64,000 nucleotides of DNA from Sphingobacteriales bacterium 44-61. GTDB lineage: Bacteria; Bacteroidota; Bacteroidia; Chitinophagales; Chitinophagaceae. The DNA is taken from positions 310,001 through 374,000 of the forward strand of contig MKTW01000001.1 of NCBI GenBank assembly GCA_001898405.1. The letters are read 5' to 3'. Shown piece after piece: positions 30,696-39,624 of the stretch (position 1 is its first letter; each line of letters starts with the position of its first letter). The position numbers and the translations under genes were made by a program. The notes beneath the pieces are model-generated. The model was not told the DNA's origin. It searched no databases and worked only from the letters and a program-made list of their open reading frames with translations.

Positions 30696-31907
30696 ATGGA
30701 TAAGAATTCCTCCCTCTCCGGCTTCAGCTCATTAGCCATTCATGGCGGACATGAAAAAGATCCGTCTTACGCACACCTGGTGCCCATTTATGCCAGCAGT
30801 ACTTATGTATATGACACAGCAGAGCAAGGCATGCGAAGATTCAGTGGCAAGGAAGATGGTTATATCTACAGCCGATGGGGCAACCCGACCATGAATGAAG
30901 CAGAACAAAAGATCGCTGCCCTGGAAACCTTTGGCCTTCCCATGGAAGTAAAAGGCATACTGCATGCATCCGGCATGTCTGCTATCTCCACACTGATGCT
31001 CTCTGAATTAAAGAGCGGTGATAAAGTACTTTCCCATTTCTCTTTATATGGAGGTACAGATGAGCTGATCCGCCGTGTGCTCCCTCCATTGGGCATCGGC
31101 TCTATTATTGCCGATCTGCGTGATCTCAACAAAGCCGAAGAAGTGATGAAGCAGGATAAGTCGATCAAAATGCTTTATATTGAAACACCGGCCAATCCTA
31201 CCATCCAGTGTGTAGACATTGAAGAACTGACCAAACTGGCCCGGAAATACGGACTGACAGTTGCCTGTGATAATACTTTCGCTACACCTTACCTGCAACA
31301 ACCTTTCAAGTATGGCGTCGATTATGTAGCCCATTCCACTACCAAGTTCCTGAACGGGCACGGCACTGCCATTGGCGGCATCCTGTTAGGAAAGGATGTC
31401 GAGAAAATGAACACCAGCATCACCAAGATGCACCGTCTGCTGGGTGGTAATTCCAATTCTTTCGATGCATTCCTGGTTATCAATGGCATGAAAACGCTGG
31501 AAGTAAGAATGGAAAGGCATTGTCATAATGCAGTGGAAGTGGCGAATTTCCTTGAGCAGCATCCCGCAGTAGCTAAAGTGAATTATACGGGCCTTGCCTC
31601 CCACCCTGATCATTATACAGCATTAAAACAAATGCGCCATCCGGGGGCCATGCTGAGCTTTGAACTGAAAGGTGGCTTACAGGGAGGAATCGATTTTATG
31701 AACAAACTGAAAATGTGTATCAGAACCGTATCACTGGGAACCTGCGACACTTTATTATCCCATCCTGCATCCATGACACATTACAGCGTACCCAAGGAAG
31801 CCAGGGAAAAATATGGTATCACTGATGGGCTGATCAGAATGAATGTAGGAATAGAGAATATACAGGACATTATCAACGATCTTGATCAATCACTCGCAAA
31901 CAAATAA
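30696..31907 (+). CDS. Cys/Met-metabolism PLP-dependent enzyme
   Basis: 403 residues. PLP is bound by Lys217 in HSTTKFLNGHG; other family motifs are YIYSRWGNPTMNEAEQKIAALE, ASGMSAISTLM and YIETPANPT. The group includes cystathionine gamma-synthase, cystathionine lyases, O-acyl-homoserine sulfhydrylases and methionine gamma-lyase, which I cannot separate by eye; the SLGTCDTLLSHPASMTH segment is shared by several. The ATG at 30696 is preferred to a TTG nine bases upstream. A GNAT gene starts one base after the stop codon, so the two are co-transcribed. Confidence 0.88.
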   Translation: MDKNSSLSGFSSLAIHGGHEKDPSYAHLVPIYASSTYVYDTAEQGMRRFSGKEDGYIYSRWGNPTMNEAEQKIAALETFGLPMEVKGILHASGMSAISTLMLSELKSGDKVLSHFSLYGGTDELIRRVLPPLGIGSIIADLRDLNKAEEVMKQDKSIKMLYIETPANPTIQCVDIEELTKLARKYGLTVACDNTFATPYLQQPFKYGVDYVAHSTTKFLNGHGTAIGGILLGKDVEKMNTSITKMHRLLGGNSNSFDAFLVINGMKTLEVRMERHCHNAVEVANFLEQHPAVAKVNYTGLASHPDHYTALKQMRHPGAMLSFELKGGLQGGIDFMNKLKMCIRTVSLGTCDTLLSHPASMTHYSVPKEAREKYGITDGLIRMNVGIENIQDIINDLDQSLANK

Positions 31908-31908
31908 T

Positions 31909-32352
31909 ATGCAGGTAACGATAAGAAGGGCAGTGAAAGAAGATTGTCCTCGCCTCATGGAACTGGTGCAGGAACTGGCCGAATATGAAAAAGCGCCGGA
32001 AGAAGTAACGGTGAAATTTGATCACTTTGAACAAAGCGGCTTTGGACCTAATCCCGTATGGTGGGCTTTTGTAGCTGAAGTAGATGGTAAAGTAGAAGGA
32101 TTCGCCCTGTATTATATCCGTTATTCCACCTGGAAAGGTCAGCGCCTTTACCTCGAAGACCTGATCGTTACTGAAAAAATGCGCGGAAAAGGATTGGGCA
32201 AAATATTATTCGACCGGCTTATTGAAGAAGTGAAAGAAAAAGGCTTCAGCGGAATGGTATGGCAAGTGCTGGATTGGAATGAACCCGCCATTAATTTCTA
32301 TAAGAAATATAACGCCAAATTGGATGGAGGCTGGATCAATTGTTCCATTTAA
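31909..32352 (+). CDS. GNAT N-acetyltransferase (SAT/thialysine type)
   Basis: 147 residues. The N-terminal VTIRRAVKEDCPRLMELVQELAEYEKAPEEV and the central LYLEDLIVTEKMRGKGLGKILF (acetyl-CoA binding loop RGKGLG) match the spermidine/thialysine acetyltransferase-like subgroup; AINFYKKYNAKL is the usual C-terminal motif. Acceptor is probably a small amine or an amino acid side chain. The ATG at 31909 follows the previous stop by one base; an upstream start at 31882 would overlap it. Its 3' end overlaps the convergent fabD gene by four bases. Confidence 0.85.
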   Translation: MQVTIRRAVKEDCPRLMELVQELAEYEKAPEEVTVKFDHFEQSGFGPNPVWWAFVAEVDGKVEGFALYYIRYSTWKGQRLYLEDLIVTEKMRGKGLGKILFDRLIEEVKEKGFSGMVWQVLDWNEPAINFYKKYNAKLDGGWINCSI

Positions 32353-33239
32353 CTCACACCCTGCACCTGCACTTCTTTATTGATCTTTAAAATCAAACCC
32401 TGCAATACTTTACCAGGCCCGGCTTCGGTGAAATTGGAAGCACCATCGGCTATCATAGCCTGCACGCTTTGCGTCCAGCGGACAGGGCCGGTTAATTGAT
32501 CGATCAGGTTTTGCTTGATCTCATCTTTATCAAAAACAGCTTTGGCCACTACGTTCTGATAAACGGCACAAGTGGGTGTATGAAAATCGGTTGATTCAAT
32601 TGCAGCTTTCAATTCATTCTTTGCAGGCTCCATTAGCGGTGAGTGAAAAGCACCGCCAACAGGCAATACCAGTGCACGCTTGGCACCTGCAGCTTTCATT
32701 CTTTCACAGGCTATATCAATTCCTTTTAGACTGCCGCTGATCACGAGCTGACCAGGACAATTATAATTTGCCGGCACAACCACCTCGCCGGTCTCATCCT
32801 GTACTTCTTTACAAACGGCTTCCACTTTTTCATCTGCCAGTCCAAGCACTGCTGCCATAGTTGAAGGATTGATCTCGCAGGCCTGCTGCATGGCTTTGGC
32901 ACGGATGGCCACCAGTTGCAGGGCGCTGTCGAAACTTAACGTACCATTTGCTACCAGTGCGGAAAATTCGCCCAGCGAATGACCGGCTACCATTTCGGGC
33001 CTTGCTCCATCAATGCTGCGGAAAGCAATGATGGAATGCAGGAAAACGGCAGGCTGCGTCACATTGGTTTGCTTCAGTTCCTCTTCACTGCCTCCGAACA
33101 TGATATCGGATATCCGGAAGCCTAATACTTCGTTTGACTGTTCAAATAATTTCTTGGCAAATGCACTGTTGTTGTAATGTTCTTTTCCCATTCCCGGAAA
33201 CTGTGAACCCTGGCCGGGAAAAACATAGGCATGCTTCAT
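32349..33239 (-). CDS. fabD: Malonyl-CoA:ACP transacylase
   Basis: 296 residues. FabD loads malonate onto acyl carrier protein. The N-terminus FPGQGSQFPGMGKE, the nucleophile Ser88 in AGHSLGEFSAL, the catalytic His in GGAFHSPLM and the GPGKVLQGL motif near the end identify it. It is the last gene of a minus-strand run with folE and two PTPS-family genes; a gap of 78 bp to folE leaves open whether it has its own promoter. Confidence 0.96.
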   Translation of the reverse strand: MKHAYVFPGQGSQFPGMGKEHYNNSAFAKKLFEQSNEVLGFRISDIMFGGSEEELKQTNVTQPAVFLHSIIAFRSIDGARPEMVAGHSLGEFSALVANGTLSFDSALQLVAIRAKAMQQACEINPSTMAAVLGLADEKVEAVCKEVQDETGEVVVPANYNCPGQLVISGSLKGIDIACERMKAAGAKRALVLPVGGAFHSPLMEPAKNELKAAIESTDFHTPTCAVYQNVVAKAVFDKDEIKQNLIDQLTGPVRWTQSVQAMIADGASNFTEAGPGKVLQGLILKINKEVQVQGVS

Positions 33240-33317
33240 GTAAGTGGTAGTTATACAAACAAAAATGCCACAAAGGTTTTAAGAAAAAAAATCTTTGTAG
33301 CACAATATCCAAAATTG

Positions 33318-33920
33318 TCAGCGGTGATTCAGGTTGGAACTGATCAGCTTTAAAAACTCGCTCCGGGTGGAATTTTTATGGAATTCACCATCAAAAGCAG
33401 AAGTGGTGGTCTCCGAATTTTGCTTTTGCACACCCCTCATCATCATGCAAAGATGCTGGGCTTCAATGACAACTGCCACACCCAACGGGTTTAGTGATTC
33501 TTTGATGGCATTCATGATCTCTACCGTCAGCCTTTCCTGCACCTGGAGGCGGCGGGCATATACGTCCACCACCCTGGCCAGTTTGGAAAGCCCGGTGATC
33601 CAGCCATTGGGTATGTACGCAATATGGGCTTTACCAAAAAATGGAAGCATGTGATGCTCACACATACTGTATAATTCGATATCCTTTACCACGATCATTT
33701 CACTGACGGGTTCATGAAATTTGGCCGAATCAAGTATGGCCCGTGCATCGATCTGGTAACCCTGTGTAAGGTACTGCATGGCTTTGGCCAGGCGTTCCGG
33801 GGTTTTTTGTAACCCTTCCCTTTCAGGGCTCTCTCCGATAAGACGAAGTACCTGGCGGTAATTATCTACCAGGCCATTTGTTACGGCCTCATCATACTGC
33901 TCAATTTTTTTATATGCCAT
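33318..33920 (-). CDS. folE: GTP cyclohydrolase I
   Basis: 200 residues. The enzyme converts GTP to 7,8-dihydroneopterin triphosphate, feeding folate, queuosine and pterin synthesis. Motifs: [18 protein letters not shown], the zinc/catalytic [38 protein letters not shown] and [14 protein letters not shown] with the third zinc ligand Cys. It follows two PTPS/QueD-family genes on the same strand with gaps of 35 and 58 bp, so the three probably serve one pterin pathway. Confidence 0.96.
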   Translation of the reverse strand: MAYKKIEQYDEAVTNGLVDNYRQVLRLIGESPEREGLQKTPERLAKAMQYLTQGYQIDARAILDSAKFHEPVSEMIVVKDIELYSMCEHHMLPFFGKAHIAYIPNGWITGLSKLARVVDVYARRLQVQERLTVEIMNAIKESLNPLGVAVVIEAQHLCMMMRGVQKQNSETTTSAFDGEFHKNSTRSEFLKLISSNLNHR

Positions 33921-33955
33921 ATCTGTTTCAATTCTGTTCCTGATATAAAGACCGG

Positions 33956-34366
33956 TCAGGCCGGGTATTCTACAAAATTTCTCGGCGTTTCATACAAGCG
34001 TATCTGCAGGTCCAGTTCCTTTGCAATATGCGGCCTTAATAGATTGTAGATAACGATAGCAATATTTTCTGCTGTCGGATTCAGTTCTTTGAACTCAACA
34101 GTGTCCAGATTCAGGTTACGGTGATCAAACCGCTCAAGCACTTCCCGCTGCACAAGATCACTCAGCTCTTTCATATCCATCACAAAACCGGTCCGCTCAT
34201 CTGGTTCGCCTACCACTTTTACATCGAGCTCATAGTTATGCCCATGATAATTAGGGAGGGCACATTTACCAAAAACACGGTCATTGGTAGCCTGGTCCCA
34301 AGCAGCATTATACAACCGGTGGGCCGCATTGAAATGTTCCTTCCTGAAAACGGCTACTCTGTTCAT
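33956..34366 (-). CDS. 6-pyruvoyl-tetrahydropterin synthase / QueD family, paralogue 1
   Basis: 136 residues. Zinc is bound by His in [10 protein letters not shown] and the two His of NYHGHNYEL; the catalytic Cys is in FGKCALP, and the Asp/His pair is in [10 protein letters not shown]. The family acts on dihydroneopterin triphosphate, giving 6-pyruvoyl- or 6-carboxy-tetrahydropterin. The C-terminal motif is [12 protein letters not shown], where paralogue 2 has CSTENLAIAIW, so the two may differ in product. It lies between paralogue 2 and folE. Confidence 0.9.
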   Translation of the reverse strand: MNRVAVFRKEHFNAAHRLYNAAWDQATNDRVFGKCALPNYHGHNYELDVKVVGEPDERTGFVMDMKELSDLVQREVLERFDHRNLNLDTVEFKELNPTAENIAIVIYNLLRPHIAKELDLQIRLYETPRNFVEYPA

Positions 34367-34424
34367 ATATTCAAATTACAAACAATAAAAGAAATATCAA
34401 CAATATCCGTGCTCCATTGTTGCT

Positions 34425-34835
34425 TTATTCCCCGAAATACTCCACATATATACGGGGTGTTTCATACAGTTTGATGCAATGCAATTGCACTGCTTTTGGC
34501 AGGTGGGCTTTCAGTTCCTTCCAGATAGCAATAGCGAGGTTCTCCGTGCTGCATAACTGGCCTTTCATGAACTCCACATCAACATTGAGATTACGGTGGT
34601 CTACTTTTTCAATCACATGCTCACGGATAATATTGCTCAAACGTTTTACATCAAATACAAAACCTGTTTCTGGATCGGGTGATCCTTTCACGGTAACATA
34701 GAGCTCATAATTATGGCCATGCCAGTTCTCATTGGCACATTTGCCAAACACTTCTTCATTCTTTTCAACACTCCAGGAAGGGTTGTAAAGCTTGTGCGCC
34801 GCATTGAAATGCTCAACCCTGGTCAGGTACACCAT
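34425..34835 (-). CDS. 6-pyruvoyl-tetrahydropterin synthase family, paralogue 2
   Basis: 136 residues, the same length as its neighbour and similar throughout. Zinc ligands: VEHFNAAHKL and NWHGHNYEL; catalytic Cys in FGKCANEN; KVDHRNLNVD. The STEN motif (CSTENLAIAIW) resembles eukaryotic-type PTPS, which makes 6-pyruvoyl-tetrahydropterin on the way to biopterin-like cofactors, whereas QueD leads to queuosine. First gene of the run leading to folE. Upstream lies the second triple-palindrome repeat, shared with divergent mqnB. Confidence 0.9.
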   Translation of the reverse strand: MVYLTRVEHFNAAHKLYNPSWSVEKNEEVFGKCANENWHGHNYELYVTVKGSPDPETGFVFDVKRLSNIIREHVIEKVDHRNLNVDVEFMKGQLCSTENLAIAIWKELKAHLPKAVQLHCIKLYETPRIYVEYFGE

Positions 34836-34916
34836 ACTTACTTATTAATAATTAGCCTGCAAAATTACGCAGATTGGCCTCATCTAACAAATATGACGAC
34901 CCCTGCCCAAAACGCC

Positions 34917-35035
34917 CCCTTACCGTCCTTCCCGCCTTACCGGTAAGGCAAAACGGAAAGTAAATTCTTTACCGGTAAGAAAATATTTAAACCCTTTAAG
35001 TATATCTTACCGGTAAGACGGGAAGGACGGTAAGG
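34917..35035. repeat. Triple-TTACCGGTAA intergenic repeat, copy 2
   Basis: 119 bp with three TTACCGGTAA palindromes (about 34938, 34969, 35007) and near-perfect inverted arms: CCCTTACCGTCCTTCCCG at the left and its complement (one mismatch region) at the right. It is the fuller of the two copies in the window. It occupies the space between the divergent pterin operon and mqnB and ends 16 bp before the mqnB -7 box. Confidence 0.8.
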
Positions 35036-35050
35036 GCGCACATCATTTCA

Positions 35051-35058
35051 TATCTTTG
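35051..35058 (+). promoter_or_regulatory. mqnB -7 box
   Basis: TATCTTTG, eight bases before the ATG at 35067, giving a nearly leaderless transcript; the repeat's right arm overlaps the -33 region. Confidence 0.55.
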
Positions 35059-35066
35059 TTCTCATC

Positions 35067-35723
35067 ATGAACTGTTTACTGGCCGCCGCCACTCCTTTTG
35101 AAATAGCTCCTTTCCTGGAGCATTATCGCAATAGCGATGTGCCATTCTACGTGGATATCCATATTGATGTTTTAATAACCGGGGTAGGATTAACAGCAGC
35201 TACTTATAACCTTCAAAAACAACTGCAGGTAAAAAAACCTGACCTGGTGATTCAAGCCGGTATCGGTGGATGCTTTGATACAACTATGCCGCTTGGTACC
35301 GTTGTTTCCATAAAAAAAGACACGATAGCCGATCTTGGCGTACTGGAAAAAAAGCAATTCCATAATGTGTTCGACATGGGTTTTGCAAAGCCTGACCAAT
35401 TCCCTTATAAAAAAGGTTGGCTCGTGAATCCCGGTCTCCATTTGCTGAAACGGAACAGTCTTAAAAAAGTGGCAGCCATATCTGTGAACCAGATCACCAG
35501 TTCTCCCCAAACCATCCGCTTGTATGAAGCAAAATATAAACCAGTGGTGGAGTCCATGGAAGGAGCAGCCCTTCATTATGTTTGCCTCATGGAGAAGACC
35601 CCTTTTCTTCAATTGCGCGGAATTTCCAACTATATAGGTGAGCGGAATAAAAAGAACTGGAAGATAAAAGAATCTGTTGCCAATCTTAACAATGAGTTAA
35701 TCCGTTTGTTAAACTCTCTGTAA
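35067..35723 (+). CDS. mqnB: Futalosine hydrolase
   Basis: 218 residues of nucleoside-phosphorylase fold. MqnB removes the base from futalosine in the menaquinone route that does not use the MenB-MenE pathway. Motifs: LLAAATPFEIAPF, ITGVGLTAATYNL, IQAGIGGCFD, and VVESMEGAALHYVC containing the catalytic MEGAA segment, then LRGISNYIGERNKKNW. The mqnD gene follows on the same strand after a hairpin, which makes the assignment firm. Confidence 0.92.
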   Translation: MNCLLAAATPFEIAPFLEHYRNSDVPFYVDIHIDVLITGVGLTAATYNLQKQLQVKKPDLVIQAGIGGCFDTTMPLGTVVSIKKDTIADLGVLEKKQFHNVFDMGFAKPDQFPYKKGWLVNPGLHLLKRNSLKKVAAISVNQITSSPQTIRLYEAKYKPVVESMEGAALHYVCLMEKTPFLQLRGISNYIGERNKKNWKIKESVANLNNELIRLLNSL

Positions 35724-35742
35724 CCCGGTTTTATCCGGATAT

Positions 35743-35766
35743 TTGCCCGGCCAAAGAGCCGGGCAA
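35743..35766 (+). terminator. Intercistronic hairpin between mqnB and mqnD
   Basis: TTGCCCGGC-CAAAGA-GCCGGGCAA, 9-bp perfect stem without a T-run. It probably stabilises or attenuates the mqnB-mqnD transcript rather than ending it. Confidence 0.5.
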
Positions 35767-35808
35767 GCACCTGACTCTGATCCAAAAATATTTTATATAA
35801 CATTTTAC

Positions 35809-36645
35809 ATGAAGCTGAGCCTTGGTTTTTCCCCCTGTCCTAACGACACATTTATCTTTGATGCACTGGTCAACAAAAAAATTGATACAGAGGGGCTGGA
35901 ATTTGAAGCGGTACTGGAAGATGTGGAAACCCTCAACCAGTGGGCGCTGGAAGGAAAACTGGATATCACCAAGTTAAGCTTCCCTGCTTTTTTTCAATCG
36001 CTCGATAATTATGTATTGCTCAACGCCGGCAGCGCACTGGGTAAAGGAGTAGGCCCCCTGCTGATCACCCAGGCCGATCCTTCCATTTACCAGGCCGGTA
36101 TCGGTGACGCATCAGTGGCTTTGCCGGGAGTGAATACCACGGCTAATCTTCTGTTCAGTTTTGCTTACCCTTCGGCCACCAATAAAAAATTCATGATCTT
36201 TTCTTCTATTGAAGATGCCGTGATCAGGAAAGAAACAGAGCTGGGCGTGATCATTCATGAGAACAGGTTTACTTACCAGAATAAAGGATTGCATAAGGTA
36301 AAAGACCTGGGTGAATACTGGGAAGAAAAAATGAATGCGCCCATTCCTTTAGGAGGCATCGCTATCAGCCAGTCGATAAAAAGATCTGTAGCAATAAAAG
36401 TGGATGAACTGATCCGCAAAAGTCTTGACTATGCATTTGCGAATTATCCGGAAGTAACGGATTATGTAAAATCACATGCGCAGGAAATGAGTGAGGCTGT
36501 GATGCAGCAGCATATTGATCTTTATGTCAACAATTATTCGCTGGCTTTGGGTGAAGAAGGAAAAAAAGCGATCAGCACATTAGCAGATGTGTATAACAGG
36601 ATCAATCCGGGCAAAATGGAACAGGATGCAGAACTGTTTCTATAA
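35809..36645 (+). CDS. mqnD: 1,4-dihydroxy-6-naphthoate synthase
   Basis: 278 residues. MqnD cleaves cyclic dehypoxanthinyl futalosine to 1,4-dihydroxy-6-naphthoate. Family motifs: LSLGFSPCPNDTFIFDALV, DITKLSFPAFF, VALPGVNTTANLL and GVIIHENRFTY with the catalytic His; ISQSIKRSVA follows. The ATG at 35809 gives the standard N-terminus; an upstream in-frame start would run through the hairpin. mqnA, mqnC and mqnE are not in the window. Confidence 0.93.
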   Translation: MKLSLGFSPCPNDTFIFDALVNKKIDTEGLEFEAVLEDVETLNQWALEGKLDITKLSFPAFFQSLDNYVLLNAGSALGKGVGPLLITQADPSIYQAGIGDASVALPGVNTTANLLFSFAYPSATNKKFMIFSSIEDAVIRKETELGVIIHENRFTYQNKGLHKVKDLGEYWEEKMNAPIPLGGIAISQSIKRSVAIKVDELIRKSLDYAFANYPEVTDYVKSHAQEMSEAVMQQHIDLYVNNYSLALGEEGKKAISTLADVYNRINPGKMEQDAELFL

Positions 36646-36684
36646 CCACCTCTGATAATGCTTTCATGAAAGCCGGTAGTCATT

Positions 36685-37989
36685 TTATTTAGCCAGTGCA
36701 GCTTTATAAATTTTCAGGCACCTGTTCCTGGCCTCCTCATGCGCGATAATAGGTTTGGTATAGCTAAGCTCTTCGAATTCGGGCACCCATTTTCTTATAT
36801 ACCTGAGCTCCGGGTCAAATCTCCTGGTTTGGAGATAAGGGTTAAATATGCGAAAATAAGGAGCGGCATCGCACCCTGTTCCGGCAGCCCATTGCCAACC
36901 GCCATTATTGGAAGCCAGATCGTAATCGAGCAGATGATTCGCAAAATAAGCTTCTCCCCAACGCCAGTCAATCAGCAGATGCTTGCATAGAAATGAAGCA
37001 GTGATCATACGAACCCGGTTGTGCATAAACCCTGTTTCATTCAGTTCGCGCATGCCGGCATCCACGATAGGATAACCCGTTTCGCCGCGGCACCATGCTT
37101 CAAACTCTTTCTCATTATTCCGCCAGCGAATATTATCATACTCCGGCTTAAATGAGTGCGTCACCACCCGTGGAAAATGCCAAAGGATCATTTGATAAAA
37201 ATCCCGCCAGATCAGTTCCTTCAAAAAAGTCTCACTCAGGCTTCCGGCCTCCCGCGCCAGTTTTCTGATACTGATCGTACCAAACCGCAAGTGCACGCTC
37301 AACCGGGACGTGCCGGGAATGGCAGGAAAATCTCTTTGCCCGGCATAATTCCTGATCGTTGCTGTTGTCCAATTTTGAGGAGGAAAGGATTTATGGATCG
37401 GCCTGAAGTCCATTGATTCAAGCGAAGGAATTTTCCTGGGAGAATGCTGGAAAAAATGATGGTGATAAAAAGTGCTGGGATAGGAACGGAGATAAAACTC
37501 ATTCAACATAGCCATCCATTTTCTCGAGTAAGGCGTAAAAATCGAATAAGGCGACCCATCGTCTTTACACACCTCATCTTTTTCAAAGATCACCTGATCC
37601 TTAAAAGAGTGAAAAGAAACACCGGCTTCTTTTAATATACCAGCAATTTTTTGATCACGTTCGCGGGCATAAGGTTCATAATCGCTGCTGGCAAACACAC
37701 TCTCCACTTCATAATCCCTCAGTAGCTCCGGAAATATATTTTCCGGGATGCCATGCCGTACGTCCAGGGTTGAGCCCTTTTTTTCAAGTTCCAGCTGAAG
37801 CTGCAGAAGAGTTGTATGAATGAAAGCCACTCTCCTGTCGTCACGGTTTTCGAGTTTATCCAGTATATGACGATCAAAGATAAAAACAGGCACAACCGGC
37901 TTCCCTGCTTTTAAAGCATGGTAGAGGGCCGCATTATCATCGAGCCGCAGGTCGCGGCGAAGCCAGCAGATGTTTACAGGATATTTCAT
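36685..37989 (-). CDS. phr: Deoxyribodipyrimidine photolyase / cryptochrome family
   Basis: 434 residues. N-terminal alpha/beta domain (VNICWLRRDLRLDDNAAL) for the antenna cofactor, then the FAD-binding helical domain: LSVHLRFGTISIRKLA, ELIWRDFYQMILWHFP, GYPIVDAGMRELNETGFMHN and DYDLASNNGGWQWAAGTGCD. These match class I CPD photolyases, which split UV-induced pyrimidine dimers with blue light. The GMRELNETGFMHNRVRM segment and the Asn in the SNNGGWQW region support photolyase rather than signalling cryptochrome. The aminotransferase gene is ten bp upstream, so the two are probably co-transcribed. Confidence 0.93.
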   Translation of the reverse strand: MKYPVNICWLRRDLRLDDNAALYHALKAGKPVVPVFIFDRHILDKLENRDDRRVAFIHTTLLQLQLELEKKGSTLDVRHGIPENIFPELLRDYEVESVFASSDYEPYARERDQKIAGILKEAGVSFHSFKDQVIFEKDEVCKDDGSPYSIFTPYSRKWMAMLNEFYLRSYPSTFYHHHFFQHSPRKIPSLESMDFRPIHKSFPPQNWTTATIRNYAGQRDFPAIPGTSRLSVHLRFGTISIRKLAREAGSLSETFLKELIWRDFYQMILWHFPRVVTHSFKPEYDNIRWRNNEKEFEAWCRGETGYPIVDAGMRELNETGFMHNRVRMITASFLCKHLLIDWRWGEAYFANHLLDYDLASNNGGWQWAAGTGCDAAPYFRIFNPYLQTRRFDPELRYIRKWVPEFEELSYTKPIIAHEEARNRCLKIYKAALAK

Positions 37990-37998
37990 ACAACTGCA

Positions 37999-38841
37999 TT
38001 ATACCGGCCAGGCTGCCTGAACGATCTCCTGGTAGATTTTCCGGCTTAAACGGTTGTCAAATGATGTATGCTCAAGGCTGGCTATCCAGCGAAGACCATA
38101 CATGGCGTTGGTCAGGAATAGTTCATCGGCTTTCATCAATTGTCCGGGTGTGATCACTTCTTCCCTGACCTCCCAACCGGCATATCGCATTTTCTCTATT
38201 AGATATTTTCTCATTACTCCGTGCACAGCACCCTGCCCCTCAGCAGGAGTAAAGATTACACCATCTTTTATGAGAAAAAGGTTGGCAATAGAAGCATCGG
38301 CTATATTTCCTTCTGCATTGAGAAGAAGACAATCATCCCACTGCTGTTGCCGGGCAAAACGTGCAGCCATGCTGTAGGGCAGATAATTGGCTGATTTAAG
38401 TGCTGCAAGAGCATCCATGCTTTTTCTCGCAAGTGGATAAATGCCGATCACCCATCCGTTCTGATTGAACACATTCACTGCCGGATTGGCCGGCGAAGAT
38501 TCGATGAGATAATGAAGATGGTCATTTTCCTGTTCATACACTCCTCCCTCACCACGGGAAACCGAAACACGGACCCGGGCAAGCCCGCTACAACCGTTCA
38601 CATTACAAAGGGAAACAATATCTTCTTTCAGTTTACCGGGTGTAAGAAAAGAAGGAATGGCAAATTCCAGCAATTGCATTCCTGCGTAAAGCCGCTGCAT
38701 GTGAAGATCAAATAGCGGCACCTGCCCGTTCACCACTTTAATAGTCTCAAAGAGGCCATCGCCATAGCGGTAGCCTTTGTTGCCCGACAGCAAAACGGGC
38801 TCCAGGGCAGGCAAGATCTTTCCATCAAAACAGATATACAT
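37999..38841 (-). CDS. Class IV aminotransferase fold enzyme, PabC-like
   Basis: 280 residues. Motifs: NKGYRYGDGLFETIKVVNG, RVRVSVSRGEGGVY, the PLP lysine in ALKSANYLPYSMA, NAEGNIADASIANLFLIKDG and TPAEGQGAVHGVMRKYL. This fold covers 4-amino-4-deoxychorismate lyase (PabC, folate synthesis), branched-chain and D-amino-acid aminotransferases. The length and the YRYGDGLFE start favour PabC, but I cannot settle it by eye. It is upstream of the photolyase gene with a ten-base gap. Confidence 0.8.
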   Translation of the reverse strand: MYICFDGKILPALEPVLLSGNKGYRYGDGLFETIKVVNGQVPLFDLHMQRLYAGMQLLEFAIPSFLTPGKLKEDIVSLCNVNGCSGLARVRVSVSRGEGGVYEQENDHLHYLIESSPANPAVNVFNQNGWVIGIYPLARKSMDALAALKSANYLPYSMAARFARQQQWDDCLLLNAEGNIADASIANLFLIKDGVIFTPAEGQGAVHGVMRKYLIEKMRYAGWEVREEVITPGQLMKADELFLTNAMYGLRWIASLEHTSFDNRLSRKIYQEIVQAAWPV

Positions 38842-38895
38842 AAGGAGTGTAAAATAACGGAAAAAGCGTTCGGCAGGCCATGTTTACGGCCAACA

Positions 38896-38924
38896 AAAAA
38901 CCGTTCCGGAAGGGAACGGTTTTT
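38896..38924 (-). terminator. Terminator of the 38950 response regulator gene
   Basis: AAAAACCGTTCC pairs with GGAACGGTTTTT over a five-base loop; the A- and T-runs make it effective on either strand, and the minus-strand gene ends 26 bp away. Confidence 0.8.
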
Positions 38925-38949
38925 ATAAGCAATTAGCTCCTTTGTCTGA

Positions 38950-39624
38950 TCAGTTCTGCTCCACGAGACCTGCTTTCACTGCATACATTACCAGACCGGC
39001 CATGGATTTGGTACCTGTTTTGGTTTTGAGTTTATCGCGGATCGCTTCTACAGTCCGGGGACTGAGGTCTACGATATCTGCAATCTCCTTGGTGCTCTTT
39101 TCATCGCACATCAGTTTCAGGATAGTAATTTCTTTATCAGTTAATTGCACATCCTGAGGCATAGAAGATTCGGCAGTGCGTTTGGTGCGGAGACCGCTGA
39201 GCAGGGCTTTATTAGTCAGGTCATTGAAAAAGAAATCCTGTTCATATACTGTTTTGATAGCATCATAGATCATCTCTGAACCTGATTCTTTAGTCAGGTA
39301 AGAGTTCGCTCCTATTTCCATCATACGGGAAATCACCGAGTGGTCATTGTGCATAGAAAGCATAATGACTTTTACATTGGGATAAAGCTTTTTGATCTCG
39401 GGAAGAGTGGTGAGGCCGTCCATGATCGGCATCTGTATATCAAGCAAAACAACATCAGGCTGGATATGTCGCAGCAGGTTAAGCAGTTGCATACCGTTTT
39501 CTGCTTCAGCCACCATCTGGATGTCTTTGCGGCTGGAAAGAGAGGTTTTTACACCTGTGCGAAACAAAGCATGGTCATCGGCAATCGCTACTTTAATAAC
39601 TGAGTTAGTCTCGTGATTTTTCAT
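38950..39624 (-). CDS. NarL/LuxR-type response regulator
   Basis: 224 residues. Receiver domain at residues 10-125 with phospho-acceptor Asp62 in VVLLDIQMP, acidic pair ADDH, and Lys in YLTKES. LuxR-type HTH at residues 155-215 (LTDKEITILKLMCDEKSTKEIADIVDLSPRTVEAIRDKLK). No histidine kinase is adjacent. It is a close paralogue of the regulator at 53373 (shared FFNDLTNKALL/FNELVNKAVLL linker). Both have a divergent structured RNA candidate upstream with near-identical promoters, so they are likely products of one duplicated locus. Confidence 0.9.
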   Translation of the reverse strand: MKNHETNSVIKVAIADDHALFRTGVKTSLSSRKDIQMVAEAENGMQLLNLLRHIQPDVVLLDIQMPIMDGLTTLPEIKKLYPNVKVIMLSMHNDHSVISRMMEIGANSYLTKESGSEMIYDAIKTVYEQDFFFNDLTNKALLSGLRTKRTAESSMPQDVQLTDKEITILKLMCDEKSTKEIADIVDLSPRTVEAIRDKLKTKTGTKSMAGLVMYAVKAGLVEQN

